From contig DEFD01000029.1 in the NCBI GenBank assembly GCA_002350615.1, positions 11,231 to 75,230 on the forward strand: a stretch of DNA of 64,000 nt. The letters run 5' to 3'. Position 1 is the first letter of the stretch; each line of letters begins with the position of its first letter. Source of the stretch: Bacteroidales bacterium UBA2861. Lineage in GTDB: Bacteria; Bacteroidota; Bacteroidia; Bacteroidales; UBA932. The translations under genes were made by a program, and so were the position numbers. This document shows, piece by piece, positions 22,012-31,300 of the stretch. The notes beneath the pieces were generated by a model. It did not search any database. It saw only the letters and a list, made by a program, of their open reading frames with translations, and was not told the origin of the DNA.

Positions 22012-23886
22012 TTAAAATGGTTTTGGAACGAACACAGATCCGTCCGGATTGATGAGTATATAGCTTACAGAAGCCACCTTATTGCCACGATAATTCACCG
22101 AAGTTTCATTGTAATTGCTGATAATGCGGCTGCCGTCTTCGAAACTTGTCATATAGACTTTGTCCATCAGCTTCTCGTGGCGGGTCATCAGTTCCTTCTG
22201 AAGATGCCGTACCGGCAGATACTCTTCCCACGCTCTCTTGATGCGCGGTATGTCGGCGAACTTGTAGGTATAAAAAATCGGGCGCGCTCCGAACTCTACG
22301 ATCTTCAGTGAAACCTTGGGATCCACAATGCCGTCACCTTCCATCCAGCGCGGGTCTCCACTCTTTTCCAGCTTATAAAGAGTCTTTCCTCGGGTATGAT
22401 TCTGGGTAGCCCTGTCCGAATTATAGAAGATTATCCCGTGATAGACCAACTCCCAGAACGGAAAGACATCTGTCACAAGTGGCGTCTTCCCCTCCCAAAG
22501 GTTTTTCAGGTCCCGTTCAACATAATTGATGTAATCAATGTTCGCCGCCACATGGTCGTAAGCACCTTCGCTTGCAGCCCCTCCCATCAGTTGTTTTGCC
22601 AGAGAGAGGATTCTGTTCTGATACTCCGCCATCTCTTCCGGAGTGGCCGGGTGGGCCTTGTCCGCGCATCTGTTGGGGTATGTGGCAGAATAGACATCGA
22701 TATAGTGCGGTCCGACAGTACCCAGTCCGGCCATCCTCTTCATTTCATCCTGTACCCAAGCGTCCCAGGAAGCTCGCTGACAGACATTGACGCACCATCC
22801 TCCGGCCCATACCATGCCGCGGTCGAATTTCCCTTTCCTGGTTTTTCCAACCCATGAAGGATTCCACATCGGAGACACCGTATAACCGTCCGTATTGGTT
22901 GCATGGAGTGTAATCTGGTAGCCCAGATCCTTGGCTTTGCCTATCATCCTCTTGAGCCCTTCCTCTCCTCCGATAGAGGGCTCGACTGGGAAATGCTGAG
23001 GTGTACGGCCATCATATCCTCCGTAATTCCATCCGGCCGAAACCAGCGTGAGTTTATCCACTCCGGCATCTTTTATCCCCTGCATAAACTCTTCTGCCAC
23101 GCCAAAAGGCATATGAACTTCCAGAGGATACTCCGTTTCAGGAGTAAAATCCGCTTTTTCCTTGGGCAATTCCGTTGCTATATGCTTTGCCGCATGGGTC
23201 TGTATCCGCACCGTGAACGATTCGGAAAGGTATTCCAGCTGGGGATAATCTTCAATCCTGTCCTTCACCGTGCGCAAGCCGTTAAAGCGCATCTGGTATT
23301 CGCGGTAAACACGGGCAAGGCCGTTGTAATCCGCCTCAGCGCCTTTCAGGCAGGCATAATCTACGACGATGTCGTCATACAGATCAAAGAACTCCCGCAC
23401 CCTGTCCGCACGGAAACGCAGCACAGACTCATATTCGCCACCATGCGCCCTGACAATATAGTTGTAGTCGAAACGCCATTTTTTCACATGGCCATACCAC
23501 AGCACATCTCCTTTTTTCATGGCATAAACAGGAGTGACGCTGCGCTGTTTATAAAAGGATCCTTCATCCTTGTCATAACAGCCATAGACCCCTCGCCCGT
23601 TCATCCAGTATCCATCTTCCCCCTTCACGGCCTTCATGAAATCCGGGACCACTTCGACAGCCCACACATCGTCGGGGATATCCTCCTTAGGGACAGTCAG
23701 ACGCAGTCCGTCTGAAGTTTTCGTCAGCCTGTATTTCCTGACGCTTATTTTTTCAGGCGCCGGCACTGCCGCGCTCCCGTAAGCTTTCCCCGTAAAGAAA
23801 CGAACCTCGACACTCTTTGCATCTGCAAGTTGCAGTGAGCCGCACAAAGAACAGACCAGGGAGATGATAAGCAATAACAACCTCAT
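22012..23886 (-). CDS. Secreted glycosidase-like protein, DUF5696/GH101/GH129-like
   Basis: Predicted exported hydrolase of 624 residues. I use the ATG at 23886, which begins a good signal peptide (MRLLLLIISLVCSLC), instead of the ATG at 23901 that would overlap the previous gene. An N-terminal beta-sandwich (to about residue 205) is followed by a TIM-barrel-like region. Counting from the 23901 start, a likely nucleophile is Asp402 in PHYIDVYSA and a candidate acid/base is Glu445 in AASEGAYDH, an arrangement that recalls GH101 and GH129 alpha-N-acetylgalactosaminidases. I am not certain of the family, and the exact specificity is unknown. In context it would act on the glycan handled by PUL 1, before the GH2 beta-galactosidase that follows it. 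Confidence 0.65.
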   Translation of the reverse strand: MRLLLLIISLVCSLCGSLQLADAKSVEVRFFTGKAYGSAAVPAPEKISVRKYRLTKTSDGLRLTVPKEDIPDDVWAVEVVPDFMKAVKGEDGYWMNGRGVYGCYDKDEGSFYKQRSVTPVYAMKKGDVLWYGHVKKWRFDYNYIVRAHGGEYESVLRFRADRVREFFDLYDDIVVDYACLKGAEADYNGLARVYREYQMRFNGLRTVKDRIEDYPQLEYLSESFTVRIQTHAAKHIATELPKEKADFTPETEYPLEVHMPFGVAEEFMQGIKDAGVDKLTLVSAGWNYGGYDGRTPQHFPVEPSIGGEEGLKRMIGKAKDLGYQITLHATNTDGYTVSPMWNPSWVGKTRKGKFDRGMVWAGGWCVNVCQRASWDAWVQDEMKRMAGLGTVGPHYIDVYSATYPNRCADKAHPATPEEMAEYQNRILSLAKQLMGGAASEGAYDHVAANIDYINYVERDLKNLWEGKTPLVTDVFPFWELVYHGIIFYNSDRATQNHTRGKTLYKLEKSGDPRWMEGDGIVDPKVSLKIVEFGARPIFYTYKFADIPRIKRAWEEYLPVRHLQKELMTRHEKLMDKVYMTSFEDGSRIISNYNETSVNYRGNKVASVSYILINPDGSVFVPKPF

Positions 23887-23887
23887 T

Positions 23888-25432
23888 TTACAATACGACA
23901 CAAATTAATTCCAAATCTGACAATGTTCCCTTTTTCGCAGCTTCTTCCACATTGACGGTATATCTGGCAAAATACTTTTTCGCGAGTCGAACGGCAGATG
24001 CGATGACAGCTCCTTTACATCCGTCAATAAAGAATTCATAAGAATCGTTGCCAGTCTTCATTCTCATCCTGCTTCCGGCCGATGCGGCTGCCTCACAACG
24101 TTTGGCATCCCGGTAAGAGAATCCCCATTCCCGCCCGTCCGGCATCACGAAATAGCCATCCGAACCGATGTCGGCGACGATAAAATCCGGAGTCAGGACA
24201 AGTTTCTTAAGTTTTTTCAATTCATCCGCCACAAGCCTGAATACCAGGGTATCGGATTTAGCGGATATCGGTTTGAGGCAAACAACGCGGCTTCTTCCTT
24301 TCCGGTCGAGCATGTCAACCCTCACTGTCCTTGGAGCCACCCCGCGTTCCATCTTTTTGTTCGAAGCGATCTCTTTTATGAAATCTATTTCCGCCTGATC
24401 ATAAGGAGTGCCGTCCGCCCGGAAAAGGTCATGGAACCACACTTTCGGCTCTCCCTGCCCTTCCTTGCTGTCCCAGTGGTACTTGCATTGCATCCTGCCT
24501 TCGACGAGCCCGAAACTCAGCACCCCGATATTCTCCTTCCTGCAGATGGAATACATATCGAACAGGGTGTTGGCAGGACGCCCCACGCATTCTGTGCATA
24601 TAATGGGCCGGTTCATCTTTTTAAGAGGATTGATGTACTTATCAATCAACACGTTTACCGGATTATAGCAGTGGAATGACATGATGTCGCAGTTTTCGGC
24701 AAGGAAGCCCCATACAGCAAGGTTGGATCTGTCATCATTAGCCATCAGGCTTGCAAACGGTGCGGTCAGGGGCTGGTCCGGGTTGACTTCCCATGCCCAT
24801 TTGAATGTCTCCCGCATAAGAGGCAGCGAGTCTGCTCCCCTATTGTCGTTTTCAGGCTCGTTATACAAGCACCAGCAGTAAATTCTCTTGTCTTTCCTGA
24901 AACTCCTGAGTATATCCTTTACATATTTCTCAAGGCGCGGCCACTGTCCCGGATCGTTGACCGCCTCTGCGCCGGGAGACTGTCTCCATTCAGGATTATG
25001 GATTCCAGGAATCGGATCGGGCTGGACGCCGAGTGCGGCGGAGTCAAACTTCCCTCCGTTCGTAAAGAATGTCATCACCACCTTTATTCCGTGCGCCTCA
25101 CATATATCCAGGACTTTCGATATACGGAGTTTGAAAGCCTTGGGATCAGCTTCATACACAAGGTCATGCAGAAACAGGCGTATGGTATTGAAACCCAGGT
25201 CTTCGGCAAGGGCCAGTTCCCTGTCTATCAGTTCGGGACTGAAACTTGATTCCTGCCACATCTCTATCTGGTTGATGGCATTGGAACTTATATAATCACA
25301 GCCAACAACCCAATCCTGGGCATAATACCAGTCATTGGCCTTCTCTTCGGACCAGCGCCCCTTTCTCGGGCCCGCCTGGGCCAGGGTTGTGGCCAGCAGG
25401 AAAAACAGCAGTATAAACTTGACTCCTCTCAT
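23888..25432 (-). CDS. GH5-like (clan GH-A) glycosidase with C-terminal beta domain
   Basis: Exported (signal peptide about residues 1-20, ending TTLAQA) TIM-barrel enzyme of 514 residues. The clan GH-A pattern is clear: acid/base Glu in YCWCLYNEPEN near 200 and nucleophile Glu in RPIICTECVGR near 287. Around them are FNTIRLFLHD and KVVMTFFTNGGKF. The last 150 residues are a separate beta-rich domain (KKLVLTPDF, then DGYFVMPDGREWGF) that resembles the N-terminal domain of the next gene, which has PDF and DGYWMNGRG in the same order. Overlap or near-contact with that gene (one base between stop and the chosen ATG) suggests close coupling. GH5 is the best guess; GH39 or an unclassified clan-A family is possible. 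Confidence 0.7.
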   Translation of the reverse strand: MRGVKFILLFFLLATTLAQAGPRKGRWSEEKANDWYYAQDWVVGCDYISSNAINQIEMWQESSFSPELIDRELALAEDLGFNTIRLFLHDLVYEADPKAFKLRISKVLDICEAHGIKVVMTFFTNGGKFDSAALGVQPDPIPGIHNPEWRQSPGAEAVNDPGQWPRLEKYVKDILRSFRKDKRIYCWCLYNEPENDNRGADSLPLMRETFKWAWEVNPDQPLTAPFASLMANDDRSNLAVWGFLAENCDIMSFHCYNPVNVLIDKYINPLKKMNRPIICTECVGRPANTLFDMYSICRKENIGVLSFGLVEGRMQCKYHWDSKEGQGEPKVWFHDLFRADGTPYDQAEIDFIKEIASNKKMERGVAPRTVRVDMLDRKGRSRVVCLKPISAKSDTLVFRLVADELKKLKKLVLTPDFIVADIGSDGYFVMPDGREWGFSYRDAKRCEAAASAGSRMRMKTGNDSYEFFIDGCKGAVIASAVRLAKKYFARYTVNVEEAAKKGTLSDLELICVVL

Positions 25433-25438
25433 CTTCTG

Positions 25439-28400
25439 TCATTTGTTGATTACCGCCGTGTATTCGGCGGGCAGTTTTCCGTAAACATTCTTGAAACACC
25501 TGGCGAAATACGACGGGGAGCGGAAGCCGACGGCAGCCGCCACCTCATTAATCCGGATATTCTTCTCCTTCAGCATTTTGGCAGCAACCGCCAACCTCTT
25601 GTTCTTAAGGTATTCGTTCGGTGTCGTACCGTACAGTTCCTTTATTTTCCTTGCCAGGGTGCTTCGGCTCATGTAAAGTTCCTCTTCCATTTGCTTGCTT
25701 CCGAAAGTATCGTCGCTGATATTTTTCAGGATGACCTCTTCAAGCCTCTTTTCAAAGTCGGAGTCTCTGTCCGTCACATTCATTTGCCGCAAAGCCTGAA
25801 GAGCGGCGGCCGAGTCGAATATATCGTCGGCGGAGGCTTTCCCGGATTTCAGCACCCGTTTGACGCACGCTTTGAGATAATCCATGGCGAAGGGCTTTTC
25901 AATGTACATCAAAGCACCTGCTTCCAGGCATGCTATCTTGACCTCGACTGATGAAACTCCGGACAGGATGATTCTTGGTATTCTGTCAAGGACCTTGTCC
26001 CCGTTGAGAGCCCGGCAGAAATCCACTCCGGACATTCCGGGAAGACTGATGTCGGATATGATAAGATTCACCGCCCTGCTTCGGAGGATTTCAAGTCCGC
26101 GTTCCGCCGACCTGACAGTTATTACATTACATACCGAGCGCAGTTCCTTGCGCAGATACTGCGACAAGTCCGAACTGTCTTCGACCAAAAGTACGGAAGG
26201 CAAAGCATTGTCCGTCTCATTTCCGTCACCGGGTTCATCAGACAGCACCTGCTTCATTCTCAAAGGCATTGTGAGAACGAACTCGACCGACTCGCGAGTG
26301 TCTGACAAAGTCAGGCTGCCTTCATGCAGCTCCACGAGTTTTTGGGCCATCGGGAGACCTATGCCAAAACTTTGCGCGGCATATTGGCCCGCCGCATTGA
26401 ACTTGACGAATGGCTTGAAGATATCTTCTCTCCGCTCTTCCGGAATCTGTTGTCCGTCATTACGGAAGCGTACCACGAGTTTCTCTTCGTCTGTCCATAC
26501 GGCTATCCTGATCAAGGAATGAGCATATTTTACCGCATTGTGAACGAGATTGTTGAAAACCTTGGTCATGGCACTCGCATCCGCAAGCATGACCAGGCTG
26601 TCAGGCGACGACTCTATTTCAAGGGACAAATTACGTTGGGCAGCCAGACCGGAAAAATCGGAACAAACTTTTCTCAGCAGCCCCACCACATCTACATTCC
26701 TGACATCAAGGACATATCCGTGCTGTTCAACTCTCACATAATCAAGGAGTTCCTTAACCAACGACCCAATATAATCCGCACTGTCGCTTATAAGTCTTAA
26801 ATTGCCCATTATGCTCTCGTCAGAAATCTTTCCCGAGTTCAAGATACTCCGCAATGGCGTCAGCATAAGAGTCAAAGGCGTCTTTATCTCATGGATTACA
26901 TCAGAGAAGAAAGACATCTTTTCATTGAGAAGAGTCTTTTCCCTCTCAAGCCTGTCCTTTTCTTCTCTCCTCTGCATTTTCTTCTTTGACCTGAGATGGA
27001 GAACCCTGGCGATGATGGCGATTATAGCGGACGCCAGAAGCAGATAGATGGCAATGGCCATCCGGCTACGCCAGAATCTTTCTTCCACATAAACAGAAAG
27101 CGGTGAGTGGGAAACATCCCAATTCACTCCGTCCATCGAGGCCCGCACCTTGAAGCGGTATTCTCCTGCAGGGACGTTGTAATAGTAAACGGACCTGTCT
27201 TTTGAAATGTTACGCCAGTCTTTCTCGTAACCTTCCAGTCTGCATTGCAAATGAGTTTTCGCCACGCCCCACGAGGGGATGGAGAGCGAAAAGCCGAAAG
27301 AGTTCTGACCCGCTTTGAAAGTAACCTTATCGGCAAGGTCGATATTTTTATCAAGCCGGCAATCCGGATCGGAAGGTTTTACCGGCCTGCCGGCGATGGT
27401 AAGGCCGGACAGATATACTTTGCCCGGACTCCGTTCGCCTTTCCCGAACACGGAGGGGTTGAAGCGGACAAAACCCCTTCGGGAAGCGAAGTACAACGTC
27501 CCGTCCAGAGTCTTGAGCGTTCCCCGTTTCATGACATTGTCAAGCAGTCCGTCATTCACCGTGTAATGTGACATGTTCATCGTCACGGGATCCACCTCGA
27601 GCAAGCCACGGTCCGAAGAGAGCCAGACGTGTCCGTCATTATCTTCCAGGGCATTGAAATACACGTCCGTATCCATGTTCGGACGCCCGCTGCTCTCATA
27701 AGGGACGAAACGCCCTTCCGACCTGTCATATATTGCAAATCCGTAAGTCAGGCCTACCGCCCAGATCCGGTCTTTGCTGTCCACAAGCAAAGATGAGACT
27801 TTATCCGTAGGCAGGCGATACTTTCCGGAGGCCTCCGAAGAATAGGAGGCTTCTATCTTTTCATCTGACGGGTCGTATCTGAATATTCCGTTCGCATATG
27901 TGCTTACCCATATCTTTCCGGAACCGTCCTCAACAAGGTCGGTGACATTCAGACCATTGAACACGTCCAAGGATTCGAAGCGGTCATTCTTCCTGTCATA
28001 TCTGGACAATCCCAGCGTTGTACCGACATAAAGGTCTCCCCGGTCTGTCAGGAACAGTGTTCCTATCCTGTTGTCTTTCAGCGCCACTCTCTGCGAGAGC
28101 GAAGGATAATGTTTCAAGGCGCCCGAACCAGTGTCATAACGGTAAAGACCCTTCATGCTGCCGATCCAAAGGTATTTGCCGTCCATGCATGGCGACATCA
28201 GGTCTATGCCTTTCAGGACCGATATCTCCGGATCTTTCAGACAGTCTTCCGAACAATCATATTTGAGCAGCGTTCCGCACTCGGTAGTAATCCAGACAGT
28301 GCCTTTGCCATCATTGGCGAAACCGCTTACGACATAATCCGCCAGCGGTTTATCATCCACCGAGTAATACTTGCGGAAATATCTCTGCGCCTTCCCGCTG

Positions 28401-29407
28401 TAATTGATGCCGTTGTATTTGGTAGCAACCCATAAACCGCCGTCGGTATCGACATACACGGCAAACACATAGTCATGCGAGATAGAAAAGGGATCGCTGT
28501 TGTTTGCATTGATGACAAACTGAGTATCGTCCACTATATCATACTTGTACAGCCCGGCGTTTGTCGGCATCCATAGAGTCCTGTCCTTCCAGGAGATAAG
28601 CCCGGAAGGAAGGGCGCCGGCAGGTATCTCCTGGAGTATGCGCTTCTTGCCGCTTTTCGTATCAATCCGGCAAAGACCGTTTTTCACGGATGCTATGTAT
28701 ATCACATCATTCTCTATCGGACTCACCACGATCCCTTCTATATTGTCGGACGCCAAAGTGATACCTTCACTGTCCGGCACAGGCGCAAGGTCTTCCATGG
28801 AAGAATCGCAATGGTACAACCCGGAATAATACAGCGCAACCCACATTCCTCCATGGTGATCGAGCTCAAAGCACCTGATGTTGGCAGGGAGGCATTGTCT
28901 GCCGTCTTCTACGAAATAGTTCCTGAGATTTCCCGACTTTGTATCGTATGAGAACAGGCCTTGTCCGTTTACCGAAAACCATATTTGTCCGAAGGCGTCT
29001 TTACGGATACAATTAACCTTGTTCACCACCCTGGTCCCGAGATCACTGAGCTTATCGAAGGATTTGAATCTGTCAAGTTCGTAATCATACTCGAGCAGTC
29101 CGTCGTCAGTGCCTATCCACAGGTTGCCGTTGTCGTCTTCCGCCATGGCGTGTATGAAGTCTGATTTCCCGCAGAGTTCATCCCTGCCATAGACCGTGAA
29201 GCTATGTCCGTCGTACCTGTTGAGCCCCATGTAAGTACCAAACCACATGAAGCCTCGGGAATCTTGTAATATCGCCCTGCAGTCATCATACGAAAGTCCG
29301 CTGTCGGAGCTGTTGATATGGATGAAATGATACCCGTCCTGCGTCTTCCTGGCGAAGACAGGGACAGACAGGATTGCAAGAACGATTACAAGACAGAACT
29401 TTTTCAT
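25439..29407 (-). CDS. Hybrid two-component system regulator (HTCS) of PUL 1
   Basis: One-protein signalling chain of 1322 residues. A signal peptide (about 1-19) is followed by a long periplasmic sensor made of two seven-bladed reg_prop propellers (repeated GLNRYDGHSF, GNLWIGTDDGL, GLSRYDRKNDR motifs, about 25-680), a Y_Y_Y domain (about 690-770) and a membrane helix near 785-805. In the cytoplasm come the histidine kinase (phospho-acceptor His in DVIHEIKTPLTLM, then the ATPase GIGLPMAQKLVELHEG), a receiver domain (VLLVEDSSDLS with the acceptor Asp in LIISDISLPGMSG) and an AraC-type HTH tail (TPNEYLKNKRLAVAAKML). It senses an oligosaccharide and activates the locus. It lies inside the operon, after the sialidase-fold lipoprotein and before the GH5-like gene, so expression should feed back positively. 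Confidence 0.95.
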   Translation of the reverse strand: MKKFCLVIVLAILSVPVFARKTQDGYHFIHINSSDSGLSYDDCRAILQDSRGFMWFGTYMGLNRYDGHSFTVYGRDELCGKSDFIHAMAEDDNGNLWIGTDDGLLEYDYELDRFKSFDKLSDLGTRVVNKVNCIRKDAFGQIWFSVNGQGLFSYDTKSGNLRNYFVEDGRQCLPANIRCFELDHHGGMWVALYYSGLYHCDSSMEDLAPVPDSEGITLASDNIEGIVVSPIENDVIYIASVKNGLCRIDTKSGKKRILQEIPAGALPSGLISWKDRTLWMPTNAGLYKYDIVDDTQFVINANNSDPFSISHDYVFAVYVDTDGGLWVATKYNGINYSGKAQRYFRKYYSVDDKPLADYVVSGFANDGKGTVWITTECGTLLKYDCSEDCLKDPEISVLKGIDLMSPCMDGKYLWIGSMKGLYRYDTGSGALKHYPSLSQRVALKDNRIGTLFLTDRGDLYVGTTLGLSRYDRKNDRFESLDVFNGLNVTDLVEDGSGKIWVSTYANGIFRYDPSDEKIEASYSSEASGKYRLPTDKVSSLLVDSKDRIWAVGLTYGFAIYDRSEGRFVPYESSGRPNMDTDVYFNALEDNDGHVWLSSDRGLLEVDPVTMNMSHYTVNDGLLDNVMKRGTLKTLDGTLYFASRRGFVRFNPSVFGKGERSPGKVYLSGLTIAGRPVKPSDPDCRLDKNIDLADKVTFKAGQNSFGFSLSIPSWGVAKTHLQCRLEGYEKDWRNISKDRSVYYYNVPAGEYRFKVRASMDGVNWDVSHSPLSVYVEERFWRSRMAIAIYLLLASAIIAIIARVLHLRSKKKMQRREEKDRLEREKTLLNEKMSFFSDVIHEIKTPLTLMLTPLRSILNSGKISDESIMGNLRLISDSADYIGSLVKELLDYVRVEQHGYVLDVRNVDVVGLLRKVCSDFSGLAAQRNLSLEIESSPDSLVMLADASAMTKVFNNLVHNAVKYAHSLIRIAVWTDEEKLVVRFRNDGQQIPEERREDIFKPFVKFNAAGQYAAQSFGIGLPMAQKLVELHEGSLTLSDTRESVEFVLTMPLRMKQVLSDEPGDGNETDNALPSVLLVEDSSDLSQYLRKELRSVCNVITVRSAERGLEILRSRAVNLIISDISLPGMSGVDFCRALNGDKVLDRIPRIILSGVSSVEVKIACLEAGALMYIEKPFAMDYLKACVKRVLKSGKASADDIFDSAAALQALRQMNVTDRDSDFEKRLEEVILKNISDDTFGSKQMEEELYMSRSTLARKIKELYGTTPNEYLKNKRLAVAAKMLKEKNIRINEVAAAVGFRSPSYFARCFKNVYGKLPAEYTAVINK

Positions 29408-29414
29408 AAATCCA

Positions 29415-31292
29415 TCACAGGCCTTTAATGGCTATCCAGCGCCGTGTGTTGACGTCGGCCGTATTGCAAATGGCATCTTCCTGTGAAGCACGCGCATCAA
29501 AGAGGGAAGCATTCATCAGGATTTCTCCGGAAGACACATCGACGAATGAGCGCGGAACCTGCACTTCAAGCAGGTATCCGTAATCATCATCCTTCACATT
29601 TGCGATATCACCGTCATACGAAGCCTTTACTACCACATCGGAAGCCATATCATGCCATCCGCCAGAATACCGGTCCGTACTCTTCAATCCGTTCATGTTC
29701 ATCCTGATCCTTCGGGCGGCGGAACCGAGGCGGTCCCCTTCAAGCTTCGGTGAAAGAAGCAGCGAAAAACTGTCGGAGGTACTCAGGACCTTATCCCTTA
29801 CTTCTATAAGGAAATAAATGTTCTGTTTATCCTGGGAGCAGCGTATGGTGGCACTTACATCAGAAGCCTCGCCGAGGTACAGGGCCTCGTCAGTGTTCTT
29901 CCACTCCGAATTCATCCCATCCATGACCACGGTACGTTCCGCAGCAGTTATATTGTGGTTCAGGATATACCTTCCGATTACTATGGTGGAGTTCTCCGTA
30001 CCCGCGACGGTATTCGTCCTCACGCAGAGAAGAGAGCGGGGCGACTCGACCTCCATCCCTCCCCAGCTCCCCTTATATGGCAGCATGGCCCTGTCGGAGC
30101 CGAAATCATCAGCCTTGGCACTCCCTATCATGGTATGCATCATATAATCCTTGGTATTGGAATATGAAACAACCGTTTCTCCGGACGGGAACTGAACGAG
30201 ATAAGGGCCTCCGCCAGATGCAATCTTTTCAATCGCCTTGGTTGTCGAAACCTCATCCCCCTGCAGATTGTTCCATTTGCCGTCTTCAGGAGAAAAGACC
30301 ACGCTCAGGGAGTAGGTCTGGTTGTTGTTCACGTCCCGCGAATCAACCGTTTCCATGGCGAACGCCATCTGCGAGGAATTGTTCAAGAGCACGCCGACAG
30401 GCATCTGATAGGTATAGAAGTCGGCATTGTCCTTGTCGCTGTGCCACTTCTTCCTCATGACCCTGTATGGATCCGCGGTCGGCGAGGGTTCCCATGTTTT
30501 TCCTCCGTCTTTTGAAAGTACCATGCTGGTGCCGGAATTGCTTCCGCTGATCCATGGCCTTCCCTCCGAGAAATAGCAGTGCAGTTCACCGTCGGCATTA
30601 TACATCAGATGGGGTTCCCAGTGTGTCCCTCGGGAAATGATCTTTTCGTCATGCCATGTCTTGCCGTAGTCGGAAGATATCTTGGTAATGATCCCATGGT
30701 CATGGCGTGTGGAATATGGATCGGGATTAGTCGCCTTTTCATATGTCTCCTTGATCCAGAAAAAAGCGACGGCCATGACATCTCCGTTCTTGAGAACAAT
30801 GGCGTTTCCGTTGGTGTACCTTTTCTTATAGGTCCTGCCATTCAGGGACTTGTCATTGTGGGCTTCCCATAAAGGCCCCATATAAGTCCAATCCTTCAAG
30901 TCGGGGCTCAAGGCGTAATGCACCGTGGCTCCGTTATTGTCCCAGTGATTGGCGGCATTATGCCAGATAAGCATATAAGAACCGTCGCTGAGCCTCCGCA
31001 CACGGGCATACTTGGGGTATTGCACGGAATTGGAAATACCAAGTTCCACAAAACTCTCTTTCATATATTTGAGCGATGACCTCAAATAGTCCTGCGCATG
31101 GGAGTTTACGGTAACATCACACTGATTCAGTTCCATGAACGGAGTGAATGTCAGTTCACGTTTTTCCCCCTTGGAAGAATGCTGATCGCCACTTCCCCCG
31201 GAGTCCGGGCCCTTTTCGCAGGAAACCCCGCTGAAAAGTGTGAATGCGGAAAGTATTAAAGCCAATACCATCGAGACGGTTCTCATATTCAT
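29415..31292 (-). CDS. Sialidase-fold surface lipoprotein with C-terminal CBM9-like domain
   Basis: Lipoprotein of about 625 residues. I take the ATG at 31292 (MNMRTVSMVLALIL), though an ATG at 31310 overlapping the susD stop is possible. The lipobox is LFSGVSC, so it is probably surface exposed. Residues about 60-440 form a six-bladed propeller of the sialidase/BNR superfamily, with Asp-box-like turns SSDYGKTWHDE and SKDGGKTWEP and an RRLSDGSYMLIW blade. The last 170 residues (from AERTVVMDGMNSEWKNTDEA, then IYFLIEVRDKV) resemble a CBM9/DOMON-type sugar-binding module. It could be an exo-sialidase-like or GH93-like hydrolase, or a binding protein. I cannot verify an arginine triad, so the activity stays open. 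It is followed seven bases later by the HTCS gene. Confidence 0.65.
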   Translation of the reverse strand: MNMRTVSMVLALILSAFTLFSGVSCEKGPDSGGSGDQHSSKGEKRELTFTPFMELNQCDVTVNSHAQDYLRSSLKYMKESFVELGISNSVQYPKYARVRRLSDGSYMLIWHNAANHWDNNGATVHYALSPDLKDWTYMGPLWEAHNDKSLNGRTYKKRYTNGNAIVLKNGDVMAVAFFWIKETYEKATNPDPYSTRHDHGIITKISSDYGKTWHDEKIISRGTHWEPHLMYNADGELHCYFSEGRPWISGSNSGTSMVLSKDGGKTWEPSPTADPYRVMRKKWHSDKDNADFYTYQMPVGVLLNNSSQMAFAMETVDSRDVNNNQTYSLSVVFSPEDGKWNNLQGDEVSTTKAIEKIASGGGPYLVQFPSGETVVSYSNTKDYMMHTMIGSAKADDFGSDRAMLPYKGSWGGMEVESPRSLLCVRTNTVAGTENSTIVIGRYILNHNITAAERTVVMDGMNSEWKNTDEALYLGEASDVSATIRCSQDKQNIYFLIEVRDKVLSTSDSFSLLLSPKLEGDRLGSAARRIRMNMNGLKSTDRYSGGWHDMASDVVVKASYDGDIANVKDDDYGYLLEVQVPRSFVDVSSGEILMNASLFDARASQEDAICNTADVNTRRWIAIKGL

Positions 31293-31300
31293 AGATTTTG

